A DNA stretch of 64,000 bases from Cytophagales bacterium Alg240-R148 (GTDB taxonomy: Bacteria > Bacteroidota > Bacteroidia > Cytophagales > Cyclobacteriaceae): assembly GCA_900537185.1 (NCBI GenBank), contig LS999828.1:312706-376705 (forward strand), in the 5' to 3' direction. The notes beneath the pieces were generated by a model. The model saw only the letters and a list, made by a program, of their open reading frames with translations. It was not told the origin of the DNA and did not search any database. The translations under genes and the position numbers were made by a program. This document shows, piece after piece, positions 1 through 8,768 of this stretch; positions within the stretch are counted from its first letter, which is position 1; each line of letters starts with the position of its first letter.

Positions 1-296
1 GCCCCTGGTGTTACTACCAATAAATTATACAGCGTTGCTGGTAACTTATTTTGGGATGGAACCGATGTGACCGCTTCTTCAACCGATGTAACCGCACAAA
101 CTGGAATTTTAGTAGGAAATGGAGCTGCTGTTTCTGGTGTAGCTGCAACCAGCAATGCCATTTTCAGGGGCAATGGAAGCTCTTTGGTAGCCTCCGGCCT
201 AACCGATGATGGCACCACGGTAGGTGTTACTTCCAGAGAAATTCAAATTGCAGATCTAGGCGGTGCCCCTGGTGTTACTACCAATAAATTATACAG
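1..296 (+). repeat. Direct repeat pair inside the fibre gene
   Basis: A 32-base segment at 1-32 recurs exactly at 265-296 and continues imperfectly for about 45 bases more. Both copies are in frame and encode the same peptide unit (APGVTTNKLYS followed by a GxxxW-D/NGTD motif), so this is a duplicated protein module rather than a mobile element. Further copies may lie upstream of the window. Confidence 0.85.
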
Positions 297-1728
297 TCTT
301 TCCGGATCTTTGTATTGGAACGGTACCGATTTAAGTTCAGGTGGTGGTGGCAATTGGAGTGTCAATGGCAACGATCTTTACTATACAACGGGTAACATAG
401 GCATAGGCGTAAACCCTCCTACTCAAGCATTGGATGTAAATGGCAACATCAACTTGCCAACCGGAAACTTCATCATGTTGAGCGGCAACCAATTCATTCA
501 CAATACAGGTACAAACAATACTTTTATGGGTATTTCCGCTGGGTTAAACAACACCAACATCAACAACACATTTGTAGGTTATACCTCAGGAGAAGAAAAC
601 ATTTCGGGTACAGAGAATGCTTTTTTTGGGCACCGATCCGGAAACGCCAACACATCTGGGTCCTACAATGTTTATTTGGGTAGAGGAGCGGGTGCCAACT
701 CCACAACAGGAGGGCTTAATACCTTGGTTGGATTCAACTCAGGCAGTTCATCTTCTGGAGATGGAAACACTTTTTTAGGTGGTAATTCTGGAAAAAATAG
801 CAGCGGCGATTTGAATACATTTCTGGGGGAAAAAAGTGGTGAAACCAATACATCCGGGTTGTCCAATACTTTCATAGGCCAAGGCTCCGGAACCACCAAC
901 ACCACCGGTTTCAAAAATGTTTTGATAGGTCAGAATACAGATTTAGGATCCAACAACCTTGAATATGCTGTAGCCATCGGTACGGATGCGCAAGTGGATC
1001 AAAGCAATTCCATTGTTTTAGGTAGAGCGGGTACCGATGTTGGTATCGGGACCAATGCCCCTGGTTACACCTTGGATATTCAAAGAACTGTTGCTGCAGA
1101 TTTTATAGCGCAAATTCACAATACTAGTACAGCTGCTACAGGTGCCTCAGGGCTCAGAATCAGACTGGATGCCAACACCCCCACTGCTACCAATCAGTAT
1201 GTTCAATTCGTCAATGGGTCAGGTGCTACTTTGGGTTCCATTAGAGGGGACGGGGCTGGATCAGTTGAATACAATACCGTTTCAGACAAAAGGTTAAAAA
1301 TGAATATTAAAAATATGACTGGCGCACTAAAAACGGTTCAAGCAATAAAACCTAGAACCTACGAATTTAAAAGTAAACCGGGATACTTAAGACATGGTTT
1401 TATAGCGCAAGAGCTAAAAGACGTTTATGAAGAAGCAGTTACTGGACAGCCTAATTCCGATGTGAAAACCAATCCCATGATGGTCAATTACAGTGCTTTG
1501 ACCCCGTTATTGGTTGGGGCTTTACAAGAGCAATCCAAAATAATCCAAGATCAAAACAGTCGAATTTTGGCATTAGAGAAAAAACTACTCGAAATACAAA
1601 GTACTTCAAAAAAAGAACAAGATTTAAAGGTACAACTAAACGACCTACAAAAACAACTGAATAGGATCAATGCCATGTTGGACAAAAAAGATATTTCTAA
1701 CGCTGCAGATAAAACAGCCAAAGAGTAA
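1..1728 (+). CDS. Surface/tail-fibre-like protein with S74 self-cleaving chaperone domain (5' end outside window)
   Basis: The reading frame is open from base 1, so the start lies upstream; the first ATG-like position is only internal. Visible parts, in order: repeats containing an APGVTTNKLYS unit (bases 1-32 and 265-296), a long run of NTFLGxxSGxxNTSG-type units (about bases 520-930) resembling trimeric adhesin head repeats, a linker, and a C-terminal Peptidase_S74 domain. The S74 signature SDKRLKMNIK starts at the Ser codon 1282-1284; in the family this Ser with a nearby Lys cleaves the chaperone off after it has trimerized the fibre. After it comes a Gln/Lys-rich coiled coil to the stop. 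The family includes phage tail spikes, but also many cell-surface proteins of Bacteroidota, and no phage gene lies nearby. A surface fibre of the host is the more likely role. Ligand unknown. Confidence 0.85.
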   Translation, partial: APGVTTNKLYSVAGNLFWDGTDVTASSTDVTAQTGILVGNGAAVSGVAATSNAIFRGNGSSLVASGLTDDGTTVGVTSREIQIADLGGAPGVTTNKLYSLSGSLYWNGTDLSSGGGGNWSVNGNDLYYTTGNIGIGVNPPTQALDVNGNINLPTGNFIMLSGNQFIHNTGTNNTFMGISAGLNNTNINNTFVGYTSGEENISGTENAFFGHRSGNANTSGSYNVYLGRGAGANSTTGGLNTLVGFNSGSSSSGDGNTFLGGNSGKNSSGDLNTFLGEKSGETNTSGLSNTFIGQGSGTTNTTGFKNVLIGQNTDLGSNNLEYAVAIGTDAQVDQSNSIVLGRAGTDVGIGTNAPGYTLDIQRTVAADFIAQIHNTSTAATGASGLRIRLDANTPTATNQYVQFVNGSGATLGSIRGDGAGSVEYNTVSDKRLKMNIKNMTGALKTVQAIKPRTYEFKSKPGYLRHGFIAQELKDVYEEAVTGQPNSDVKTNPMMVNYSALTPLLVGALQEQSKIIQDQNSRILALEKKLLEIQSTSKKEQDLKVQLNDLQKQLNRINAMLDKKDISNAADKTAKE

Positions 1729-1856
1729 CTTTTATGAAACTGAAATACGAACTAAAACCAAAATATTTCCTTCCATTGTAAATGTCCTTATGCTTGTGTA
1801 GGTTAATTTGTATAAAATACATGAAGTGAAACACTTACAAAACTCAATATTTATTA

Positions 1857-1864
1857 TATATTTG
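1857..1864 (+). promoter_or_regulatory. -7 box TATATTTG for candidate small RNA
   Basis: The box matches the Bacteroidota consensus TAnnTTTG exactly. It is about 130 bases after the fibre-gene stop and points away from the next gene, which is on the other strand. No good -33 TTG is visible. It would start a transcript near 1871 that ends at the strong terminator at 1929-1968. Confidence 0.45.
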
Positions 1865-1870
1865 TGCAGT

Positions 1871-1968
1871 TTAGTTAATAAAATGCCTTGCCATGGTAAT
1901 TAGTATTACTTGGCAGACAGAAATTTTTGAAAGGGTAAACTGTGGGGGCAGTTTCCCTTTCTTTTTTT
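1871..1968 (+). ncRNA. Candidate small RNA of about 100 nt
   Basis: The segment lies in a 244-base gap between convergent genes. It has an exact -7 box just upstream (1857-1864), an imperfect hairpin (TGCCATGGTAAT at about 1889 pairing with ATTACTTGGCA at about 1905), and a very strong terminator at the 3' end. No open reading frame of note is present. It does not contain the GGAAGGAAGCAG-type core of SRP RNA, and I could not fit a tRNA or 6S fold. The alternative is that only the terminator is real, serving the fibre gene. Inference only. Confidence 0.35.
1929..1968 (+). terminator. Strong intrinsic terminator
   Basis: GAAAGGG-t-AAACTG (1929-1942) pairs with CAGTTTCCCTTTC (1949-1961): 13 base pairs with one bulged T and a six-base loop, followed by seven T (1962-1968). 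It ends either the fibre gene transcript or the candidate small RNA. Confidence 0.85.
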
Positions 1969-1972
1969 GCGC

Positions 1973-2578
1973 TTACTTTCTGTTAAAACTCTGAAAAAAG
2001 GGAATCTTCAACTTATACCCTGTTGTAACATCTCCATCTAACTGGTTCACATATTTGACATTTTCAACTGAATAAAAAGCTTTTGGATTGAACTCCAACA
2101 CTTTATTTATAATGCTACTTAAATTTTTTCGCTTCACAATTAAAAAGACCACCTTCACCCCTCCGTCGTTACTTTCAGCTTCAATAGTGGTAACTTTCAG
2201 TTTTTTACTTCTTAGAAAGTCCACCAAATCATCTGCTGACTTTTGGGTTATTACCCGTAAAATAACCGTGCCCATGGCCAAGGCATTCTCTATTTTCATT
2301 CCAACAAAAATACCCCCAGCAAAACCTCCTGCATACGCTAAGTAAGAAGCCCAACTGCTCACATTTTGCAAAATTTGTGAAATTACAATTAACCAAATGA
2401 GAGATTCAAAAAAACCCAAAGTAGTGGAAAGCCATTTCTTGCCATTAAGCATAGTAATCACCCGAAGCGTATTAATCGAAACATCCACAATACGAGCCAA
2501 AAATATCATTGCAGGTACTAGAACCCAATGAAAAAAAGAAGGGTTGATCCCTAAGCTTTCAGCTAAACCACTTTCCAT
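1973..2578 (-). CDS. UPF0316-type membrane protein (DUF5698/DUF2179)
   Basis: This 201-residue protein has three hydrophobic helices (about residues 18-38, 53-72 and 77-97) followed by a soluble C-terminal domain (about 105-175) of the DUF2179 type. The order and length are those of the UPF0316 family, found in many bacteria, whose C-terminal domain is thought to bind a small ligand. The exact function is unknown. It is convergent with the upstream fibre gene and is separated from the sod gene behind it by a bidirectional terminator, so it is probably its own transcription unit. The ATG at 2578 gives a natural start with a short amphipathic N-terminus before the first helix. Confidence 0.85.
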   Translation of the reverse strand: MESGLAESLGINPSFFHWVLVPAMIFLARIVDVSINTLRVITMLNGKKWLSTTLGFFESLIWLIVISQILQNVSSWASYLAYAGGFAGGIFVGMKIENALAMGTVILRVITQKSADDLVDFLRSKKLKVTTIEAESNDGGVKVVFLIVKRKNLSSIINKVLEFNPKAFYSVENVKYVNQLDGDVTTGYKLKIPFFQSFNRK

Positions 2579-2615
2579 ACAATCTTTTTTATAATAATAT
2601 ACAAAGTATTATGCA

Positions 2616-2650
2616 TAAAAAAAGCCCTCCTAAAACAGAGGGCTTTTTTT
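2616..2650. terminator. Bidirectional-looking terminator downstream of sod
   Basis: AGCCCTC (2623-2629) pairs with GAGGGCT (2638-2644), flanked by an A run (2616-2623) and a T run (2644-2650). On the minus strand it ends the superoxide dismutase message just after its stop. Confidence 0.88.
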
Positions 2651-2666
2651 ACGCAACTAGAATGGG

Positions 2667-3269
2667 TTATTTACCTGCTTCATACTTCTTTGAAACAACA
2701 TCCCAGTTTACTACATTCCAGAATGCAGCAATATAATCAGGTCGTCTGTTTTGGTAATTGAGGTAATAAGCATGTTCCCAAACATCCAAACCTAAAATTG
2801 GCGTACCGGAACAACCTTCGCCCATCAATGGGTTGTCTTGGTTCGGAGTAGAACACACTTCTACCGCACCTCCAGGCTGTACACACAACCATGCCCATCC
2901 AGATCCAAAACGAGTAGCTGCTGCTTTTGCAAAAGCTTCTTTAAATGAATCCAATGAACCATATGCTGCGTTTATTGCATCTGCTAATGCGCCAGTTGGT
3001 GCACCGCCACCATTTGGAGACATCACTTCCCAAAACAAACAGTGGTTATAATACCCACCTCCATTGTTTCTTACAGCCATGTTGCTTCCAGCTGCTGCAC
3101 AAATTTCTTCTATGGTTTTACCCTCTAAATCTGTTCCTGCAATTGCTGCATTTAGATTATTGGTATACCCCGCATGGTGTTTCCCATGGTGAATTTGCAT
3201 TGTTTTTGTATCAATGTGCGGCTCCAGTGCATCCTGTGCATAAGGCAAATTTGGTAATTCGAATGCCAT
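2667..3269 (-). CDS. sodA: Superoxide dismutase, Mn/Fe family
   Basis: This 200-residue enzyme converts superoxide to oxygen and hydrogen peroxide. The metal ligands are visible: His27 (in IHHGKHH), His76 (in YYNHCLFW), Asp162 and His166 (in LDVWEHAYY); Tyr35 is the conserved active-site gateway Tyr. The outer-sphere Gln144 (PNQDNPLMG) together with the Gly pair before YYNH is the pattern of the Mn-dependent branch, although many Bacteroidota enzymes accept either metal, so metal use is inferred. No signal peptide, so cytoplasmic. It lies 59 bases behind tadA on the same strand and may be read from the same promoter. An intrinsic terminator follows. Confidence 0.95.
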   Translation of the reverse strand: MAFELPNLPYAQDALEPHIDTKTMQIHHGKHHAGYTNNLNAAIAGTDLEGKTIEEICAAAGSNMAVRNNGGGYYNHCLFWEVMSPNGGGAPTGALADAINAAYGSLDSFKEAFAKAAATRFGSGWAWLCVQPGGAVEVCSTPNQDNPLMGEGCSGTPILGLDVWEHAYYLNYQNRRPDYIAAFWNVVNWDVVSKKYEAGK

Positions 3270-3328
3270 AATTTTTATTTTTTATGTTATACAATTGGTT
3301 CTTAAAATCTATAATAAAACTACAAATC

Positions 3329-3790
3329 TTAATGGATTCTTTTGTCTCTTAATGCACTAAAAAATGCATTTAAAAGCGCAGAACTTTCGGATTCCATTAT
3401 TCCGTATTCAACTTTTGTTTTAGGGTGTAAAACACCAGCCCCCCATTTTTCATACCCTCGTTTTTCGTCTCGTGCGGCATAAATAATTTTTCCAGGTCTG
3501 GCCCAAAACATGGCTCCCGCACACATGGTACATGGTTCAAGTGTGACGTAAACCGTACAGTCCTCCAAATATTTACCACCCAAATTATTAAAGGCCGCTG
3601 TTATTGCCAACATCTCGGCATGGGCAGTTGGGTCTGTCAACCGCTCTGTTTGGTTGTGTGCTCTAGAAATGATTTTATTCTTACAAACCACCACAGCACC
3701 AACAGGCACCTCTCCTTCTTCCATTGCCTTTTCTGCTTCTTTCAAAGCTTCTTTCATATAGTGTGCATCTCCAAATACTGAAAGCCCCAT
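3329..3790 (-). CDS. tadA: tRNA adenosine(34) deaminase
   Basis: This 153-residue zinc deaminase converts A34 of tRNA-Arg(ACG) to inosine. The catalytic signature is complete: His57-Ala-Glu59 (HAEM) and Pro86-Cys87-Thr-Met-Cys90 (PCTMC), giving the His/Cys/Cys zinc site and the proton-shuttling Glu. Length and motif spacing are typical of TadA and distinguish it from cytidine and guanine deaminases, though a guanine deaminase side role cannot be ruled out by eye. Its ATG overlaps the stop of the upstream gene by one base (TAATG), implying translational coupling. Confidence 0.92.
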   Translation of the reverse strand: MGLSVFGDAHYMKEALKEAEKAMEEGEVPVGAVVVCKNKIISRAHNQTERLTDPTAHAEMLAITAAFNNLGGKYLEDCTVYVTLEPCTMCAGAMFWARPGKIIYAARDEKRGYEKWGAGVLHPKTKVEYGIMESESSALLNAFFSALRDKRIH

Positions 3791-4344
3791 TATTTCACTT
3801 TTATACTGGTCATCATTTTATCGGACACTTCTCTCCATTCTTCCTTCATTCTTGTAGGAGCATGAAAACTAAACACCCAAGTACCATCCTTTGTAATTAC
3901 GTATTGCACGTAACCATATTCTGATTTCGATGGCTTATCGGTAACATCGTGCTGAATTCCTTTTACAACAGAAACAAACTCAAAATAGGCCATTTTTCTT
4001 CCATTCACTTCGCGAATCCCTTCTTGAAGCACTTCCACTTCGTCGTATAAGTTGAACAACGACGCTTTAAAAAAGTCTTTTGCCATTTCTAAATCCGACT
4101 CTTGCCATTGGGTGGCAGATTGGTTGACACTAAAATCAACCAATCGATCCATATTGGTATAAGCAGCCAATGGTTTTCGTACGGAAGGGTATTTCCTTAT
4201 TAAGTCTATTTCCGGCATGTCCACAAAATCAGAAGGAATGTAAACAGTGATTACATCGTTTACTTTCTTTTTCTCCAACTTTTGTGCCTGTGCCACATTT
4301 GAAAGGAACAAACCAACAACAATAGCTACTATATAAATCCTCAT
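3790..4344 (-). CDS. Secreted protein of unknown function
   Basis: With the ATG at 4344 the protein has 184 residues and begins with a clear signal peptide (about 20 residues ending NVAQAQ). An earlier in-frame ATG at 4410 would bury this signal behind 22 polar residues, so the later start is preferred. The mature part is a mixed alpha/beta domain with no motif I recognise; its composition recalls small periplasmic proteins with a PsbP/DUF1795-like fold, which is a guess. The stop overlaps the tadA start by one base, so the two are co-translated, although no functional link is obvious. Confidence 0.72.
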   Translation of the reverse strand: MRIYIVAIVVGLFLSNVAQAQKLEKKKVNDVITVYIPSDFVDMPEIDLIRKYPSVRKPLAAYTNMDRLVDFSVNQSATQWQESDLEMAKDFFKASLFNLYDEVEVLQEGIREVNGRKMAYFEFVSVVKGIQHDVTDKPSKSEYGYVQYVITKDGTWVFSFHAPTRMKEEWREVSDKMMTSIKVK

Positions 4345-4547
4345 ATTTTCTAGTTTACGATGTTTACCTATCAGCCTCGGTACTTGTAAGTCGAAATGAT
4401 GAAGTGCCATGCTAAAGGTCTCACAAAAATAAAATAACCTCGCTCAGATACAATACAAAATGTCGATAGAGTTATAAATATAATCGATGATTGTAAAATT
4501 TATTGCAGTTAGTATTAATAAATGTTTCCGTTGCGGCTAAGTATTTT

Positions 4548-4555
4548 TAACTTTG
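4548..4555 (+). promoter_or_regulatory. -7 box TAACTTTG of aspS
   Basis: Exact TAnnTTTG match 19 bases before the aspS ATG, giving a transcript start near 4561 and a very short leader. A TTG at 4531-4533 is closer than the usual -33 spacing. Confidence 0.6.
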
Positions 4556-4574
4556 CTGCCTGAAATTTTTAAAT

Positions 4575-6323
4575 ATGCTTAGATCAAACACATGTGGCGC
4601 GCTTAGACTGGATAACGTTGGCGAGTCAGTTACACTCACTGGTTGGGTTCAAAAAGTTAGAGACAAAGGAGGTATGATTTGGATTGACCTTCGAGACCGG
4701 TATGGCGTAACGCAAATAATTCTTCAAGAAGGTACTACAGAAGCGGATGTTATAGAGATAGCCAGGACCCTAGGAAGAGAGTTTGTTGTATCTGTAAAAG
4801 GTACAGTGGTTGAGCGGTTTTCAAAAAATAATAAAATACCGACAGGAGAAATTGAAATCCAACCAATTTCAATTGACGTTTTAAATGAATCTAAAACACC
4901 TCCTTTTACCATCGAGGACGAAACCGATGGTGGTGAAGATTTGCGCATGAAATACAGATATCTGGACCTGAGAAGGAACAATATTAGGGAAAAACTTGTG
5001 CTAAGGCACCGGTTAATGCAAGTAACCAGAAGGTTTTTAGACGCTCAAAACTTTTTAGAAGTTGAAACGCCAATTTTAATCAAGTCCACTCCAGAAGGAG
5101 CTAGAGATTTTGTTGTTCCTTCTAGAATGAATCCAGGAGAATTTTATGCTCTACCCCAATCTCCTCAAACTTTCAAACAACTTTTGATGGTATCGGGATT
5201 TGATCGGTATTTTCAAATTGTTAAGTGTTTTAGAGATGAAGATCTAAGAGCAGATAGGCAACCTGAGTTTACTCAAATTGATTGTGAAATGTCCTTTGTT
5301 ACTAGAGAAGATATACTCCATACATTTGAAGGCTTGACCAAACAGATTTTTAAGGAATTAAAAGGAGTTGAATTAAATGATTTTCCAATTATGTCCTATG
5401 ATGACGCCATTCAATACTATGGATCAGACAAACCAGACATTCGATTCGAAATGAAATTCAATGACCTAACGGAGGTAACTCAAAACAACGGTTTTGCAAT
5501 ATTTGATTCAGCAGAATTGATTCTTGGCATTTGTGCGAGTGGTTGCGCTCAATATTCAAGAAAGCAAATTGATGCTTTGACCGATTTTGTGAGAAAACCA
5601 CAAATTGGCGCCAAAGGATTGGTTTATGTCAAATACAACGAAGATGGTAGTTTCAAATCTTCTGTAGATAAATTTTACAGCCAAGACGATTTAAAAACTT
5701 GGGCCGATGCAATGCATGCAGAACCTGGAGACTTGTTGTTGTTGTTATCCGGAGATGCATCCGCTACAAGAAAAGCAATGAATGAACTAAGGTTACATGT
5801 TGGAGATCTTTTAGGTTTAAGAAACAACAGCGAATACCAACCTCTTTGGGTGGTAGATTTCCCATTGTTGGAGTGGGATGAGGAATCGGAAAGATTCCAC
5901 GCTATGCACCATCCATTTACTTCTCCGAACAAAGAAGATTGGTCCAAACTGGACACTGCCCCTGGTGAAGTGAAAGCAAACGCCTATGATCTGGTTATCA
6001 ATGGAGTTGAAGTAGGCGGTGGCTCCATAAGAATCCACGACCGACCAACCCAAGAAATTATGTTGTCCAAACTAGGTTTCAGCAAAGAGGAAGCCATTGC
6101 TCAGTTTGGTTTTTTGATGGATGCATTTGAATATGGCGCCCCTCCACATGGCGGAATTGCCTTTGGTTTTGATAGGTTATGCGCCTTATTGGGAGAAGTA
6201 GAATCCATCCGAGATTTCATTGCCTTCCCTAAAAACAATTCTGGAAGGGATGTAATGATCGACTCCCCTTCCCCTATTGACGCAACACAATTAGAAGAGT
6301 TAGAAATAAATATTAAAAACTAA
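4575..6323 (+). CDS. aspS: Aspartyl-tRNA synthetase
   Basis: This 582-residue class II synthetase charges tRNA-Asp. An N-terminal OB-fold anticodon-binding domain (about residues 1-110; [13 protein letters not shown]) is followed by the catalytic core with motif 2 ([18 protein letters not shown]) and motif 3 near the C-terminus (GIAFGFDRL), and the bacterial GAD insertion domain between them (about 285-410). The length matches the bacterial, not archaeal, form. Whether it is discriminating or also charges tRNA-Asn cannot be told here. It has its own promoter and a terminator immediately after the stop. Confidence 0.97.
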   Translation: MLRSNTCGALRLDNVGESVTLTGWVQKVRDKGGMIWIDLRDRYGVTQIILQEGTTEADVIEIARTLGREFVVSVKGTVVERFSKNNKIPTGEIEIQPISIDVLNESKTPPFTIEDETDGGEDLRMKYRYLDLRRNNIREKLVLRHRLMQVTRRFLDAQNFLEVETPILIKSTPEGARDFVVPSRMNPGEFYALPQSPQTFKQLLMVSGFDRYFQIVKCFRDEDLRADRQPEFTQIDCEMSFVTREDILHTFEGLTKQIFKELKGVELNDFPIMSYDDAIQYYGSDKPDIRFEMKFNDLTEVTQNNGFAIFDSAELILGICASGCAQYSRKQIDALTDFVRKPQIGAKGLVYVKYNEDGSFKSSVDKFYSQDDLKTWADAMHAEPGDLLLLLSGDASATRKAMNELRLHVGDLLGLRNNSEYQPLWVVDFPLLEWDEESERFHAMHHPFTSPNKEDWSKLDTAPGEVKANAYDLVINGVEVGGGSIRIHDRPTQEIMLSKLGFSKEEAIAQFGFLMDAFEYGAPPHGGIAFGFDRLCALLGEVESIRDFIAFPKNNSGRDVMIDSPSPIDATQLEELEINIKN

Positions 6324-6325
6324 GT

Positions 6326-6347
6326 GGTGGCCTTCGGGCCACTTTTT
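6326..6347 (+). terminator. aspS terminator with UUCG tetraloop
   Basis: GGTGGCC (6326-6332), loop TTCG, GGCCACT (6337-6343), then a short T run. The stem begins three bases after the aspS stop. Confidence 0.88.
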
Positions 6348-6375
6348 GTTATTTTTTCCTTTAAAAGTTTCTACT

Positions 6376-7245
6376 ATGATTAAAACTACATTTTTCTGTT
6401 GGATAGCTTTCTTGTTTTGTTTCCAGTTACAAGCACAAGATTTATTGGTAACCCTAGAGGGAGATTCGTTAAATTGTCAAATTTTAAAAGAGACAAAAAA
6501 GGAAGTCACTTACAAATACAAAATTAAAAACCAAGAATTCACCACCACCATATCTAAAATGGCAGTGGCAAGAATTGCTTACAATTACTACACAACAAGT
6601 GAAGTAAACAATGTCAGTCTGATCAACAAACCACCCAAATTTCAGCTGGGTATTAATGTAGGATGGGGGTATCGAATTGCCCCGTTAGACAAAGGTAGTA
6701 TTAACCCCGGTTTGCACGATCATTTTAAAAAATTAAAATCCAGCTTGGTTATCGAACCCTATATAGATTTCTATTTCAACGATCGTTTCGGTATTGGTCT
6801 CAAACACAGTATGTCTACGAGTAAAGCTACTTTAGAAGATGTTCAAATCAGCCTGTCCTCAGGAAACACTTACAGAGGTACTTTGGATGACAAAATAAAA
6901 ATCTCTTATACTGGCCCTGTTTTCAATTTTCGCATCCCAAAAGAAAGCATAACCCTATTATTCAGAGGTTCTCTAGGTTTAATCCATTACAAAAACACTT
7001 TGCAAGTTAGCAACGCCACTGGATCGGATACTTTTTACTTAAAAGGCCTTTCGGCTGGAACTTTTCTAGAGGCCAATGTTGCTTTTACTATGAACAACAA
7101 CCTTCATTTGAATGCTGGAATAGGATTGTTATCGGCTTCTCTTGTTTCGGTTGAATTGCAAGATGGTTCTTATACCGACTCCATAGATACAGAGGAAGAT
7201 TTATCAAGAATAGAATTCAAAGTTGGGATTTCCTTTGGCAAATAA
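6376..7245 (+). CDS. Outer-membrane beta-barrel-like protein, function unknown
   Basis: Starting at the ATG at 6376, the protein has 289 residues and a signal peptide ending about FQLQAQD. An in-frame ATG at 6346 lies in the aspS terminator T run and would add ten residues before the signal, so it is rejected. The N-terminal 60 mature residues read as a small beta domain (LEGDSLNCQILKE), a pattern seen in Bacteroidota proteins that precede a barrel; the rest shows alternating strands and Gly/aromatic turns typical of an eight-strand outer-membrane porin-like domain, ending in a strand with a terminal FGK. Ligand and role unknown. It converges on the MocR gene with only three bases between stops. 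Confidence 0.7.
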   Translation: MIKTTFFCWIAFLFCFQLQAQDLLVTLEGDSLNCQILKETKKEVTYKYKIKNQEFTTTISKMAVARIAYNYYTTSEVNNVSLINKPPKFQLGINVGWGYRIAPLDKGSINPGLHDHFKKLKSSLVIEPYIDFYFNDRFGIGLKHSMSTSKATLEDVQISLSSGNTYRGTLDDKIKISYTGPVFNFRIPKESITLLFRGSLGLIHYKNTLQVSNATGSDTFYLKGLSAGTFLEANVAFTMNNNLHLNAGIGLLSASLVSVELQDGSYTDSIDTEEDLSRIEFKVGISFGK

Positions 7246-7248
7246 AGT

Positions 7249-8691
7249 TTAGATTGCCTTCAAAAGATCCACCATGTAAGCCAATTCTGAAATAGATTTG
7301 CTCGCGAAGCCAATCCTTGTGCAATTTAAACCCTCTTGGTGGTGGTCGTACATGAGCCCATTGTTGATATAAACACTCTTTTGTGCCAATATTTTGGCTA
7401 GCTCAATAGAAGTAACTTTATTTATTTTTGCCCAAATAGCCATTCCACCTTCTGGTTCTTTGAATTCAAATAAATTCGACAATTCTAGTTGTGCCCGTTC
7501 ACAAAAATAATTTCTTCTTTCTTTGTATTGTTTTAAAACCCGGCGCATGTGCCGATCCATTTCTCCTGATTGCAACATTTTGGCTATGGCATATTCCATC
7601 AGAGGGTCCCCTTGCCTATCGATCACCCTTCTCAACTTTGCAACTTCCTCTATAAAATCGGTCCGCCCAATTAAATAACCCACTCTAATTGAGGGCGCAA
7701 GGGACTTATTGAACGAGCCGATATAAAGGTTGTTTTTCCAATCGGATAAACTGGCTATTGGCAAAATAGGCTTGCTTTTGAAATGGAATTCGTAGTCATA
7801 GTCATCTTCTATAATAGCCACACCGTAGTGGCCCGCTAAATTCAACAATTCCATCCGACGTTCAAGAGACATGGTTACTGTGGTAGGGTGGTAGTGGTGG
7901 GGGGTTAAATACAATGCCTTTACCTTTTGGTTTCTAATCGCTTTTTCTACCAAATCTACTTGAATGCCATCTTCGTCATGGTCCACTTCAATCAACTTAG
8001 CCCCTGTATACTGAATGGCAATGTTAGCCGATATATAGTTGTTTTTACCTACCAAAACTACATCCCCACTGTTCAAAAGTACTTGGCACGCCAACCACAT
8101 CCCCATCTGACTTCCCCTGGTAATGAGGATGTTGCTGAGGTCAAAATGCAGGCCTCTATTTTCTTTTAAATAGTGGGTCAATGCCTTTCGCAATTCCATA
8201 TTTCCCATTACATCCGAATAAGAATGGAACCGATCAACAGGTTTTAAAAACCGAGTTTTATAATACTTCATAAGGGTTTCTACAGGTGCTAGCCGCACGT
8301 CTGGTATGCCCTCATCAATATAAAAACCATAGGAACCAACGATTTCTTCCCTATCTAATACTTTGCTTTGGTTAAAAACAAAGGATTGGGTTGGCAGATC
8401 AACCACTCCTTTTAAGGCAATAGGTTGGTAAAGAGGTAATTTTGAAGCAACAAACATCCCCTTGGATTGTTTGGACTCCAACCACCCTTGTGCAATTAAT
8501 TCGTCCATTGCTTTGACAACGGTTTGTCTTTGTACTCCTAGAGTAGCAGCCAACACTCTGCTGCCAGGTAGTTTGTTGCCCTTTTCAAGTATTCCCTTTT
8601 TTATTAAACCAATGAAAGCTTCAATAATTTGCATGTAAACTGCCTTCTGCAACGATCGATCGATGGAAATATAGGTTTTATAGGGAATCAT
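7249..8691 (-). CDS. MocR/PdxR-type transcription regulator (GntR wHTH + aminotransferase domain)
   Basis: The 480-residue protein joins a GntR-type winged helix (about residues 10-80, with LPGSRVLAATLGVQRQTV as the recognition part) to a fold-type I aminotransferase domain. The PLP-binding Lys is Lys329 in GSFNKSLAPS; the Asp that contacts the pyridine nitrogen lies in EDDYDYEF (about 296-299). Members of this family (PdxR, GabR, TauR) bind PLP and control vitamin B6, GABA or taurine genes; they usually sit divergent from a target gene and bind direct repeats. Here the divergent gene is a PNPOx-like flavoprotein and the gap holds a 9-base direct repeat. The effector is not known; a B6-related role is inferred. 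Confidence 0.9.
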   Translation of the reverse strand: MIPYKTYISIDRSLQKAVYMQIIEAFIGLIKKGILEKGNKLPGSRVLAATLGVQRQTVVKAMDELIAQGWLESKQSKGMFVASKLPLYQPIALKGVVDLPTQSFVFNQSKVLDREEIVGSYGFYIDEGIPDVRLAPVETLMKYYKTRFLKPVDRFHSYSDVMGNMELRKALTHYLKENRGLHFDLSNILITRGSQMGMWLACQVLLNSGDVVLVGKNNYISANIAIQYTGAKLIEVDHDEDGIQVDLVEKAIRNQKVKALYLTPHHYHPTTVTMSLERRMELLNLAGHYGVAIIEDDYDYEFHFKSKPILPIASLSDWKNNLYIGSFNKSLAPSIRVGYLIGRTDFIEEVAKLRRVIDRQGDPLMEYAIAKMLQSGEMDRHMRRVLKQYKERRNYFCERAQLELSNLFEFKEPEGGMAIWAKINKVTSIELAKILAQKSVYINNGLMYDHHQEGLNCTRIGFASKSISELAYMVDLLKAI

Positions 8692-8692
8692 C

Positions 8693-8724
8693 TGGACTAT
8701 TCATTATATGAAAAATGGACTATT
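8693..8724. promoter_or_regulatory. Direct-repeat operator candidate for the MocR regulator
   Basis: TGGACTATT occurs at 8693-8701 and again at 8716-8724, a 23-base period, in the 77-base gap between the divergent MocR and PNPOx-like genes. It lies just upstream of the -7 box of the rightward gene and directly before the MocR start. Known MocR regulators such as GabR and PdxR bind paired direct repeats of about this spacing. Confidence 0.55.
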
Positions 8725-8744
8725 ATGATAGGCCAATTTATAAA

Positions 8745-8752
8745 TAGATTTG
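8745..8752 (+). promoter_or_regulatory. -7 box TAGATTTG of the PNPOx-like gene
   Basis: Exact TAnnTTTG match 16 bases before the ATG at 8769, with the direct repeats about 20 bases upstream where an activator or repressor would contact polymerase. Confidence 0.55.
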
Positions 8753-8768
8753 TACAAACAATAAGATT

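Noticed and set aside
1-1728. Prophage or phage tail-fibre module
   Set aside because: The S74 domain occurs in phage tails, but no other phage gene, integrase or terminase is near, and such proteins are also common on host surfaces.
1871-1968. SRP (4.5S) RNA or tRNA
   Set aside because: The conserved SRP core and the tRNA cloverleaf with TTCGA loop are absent.
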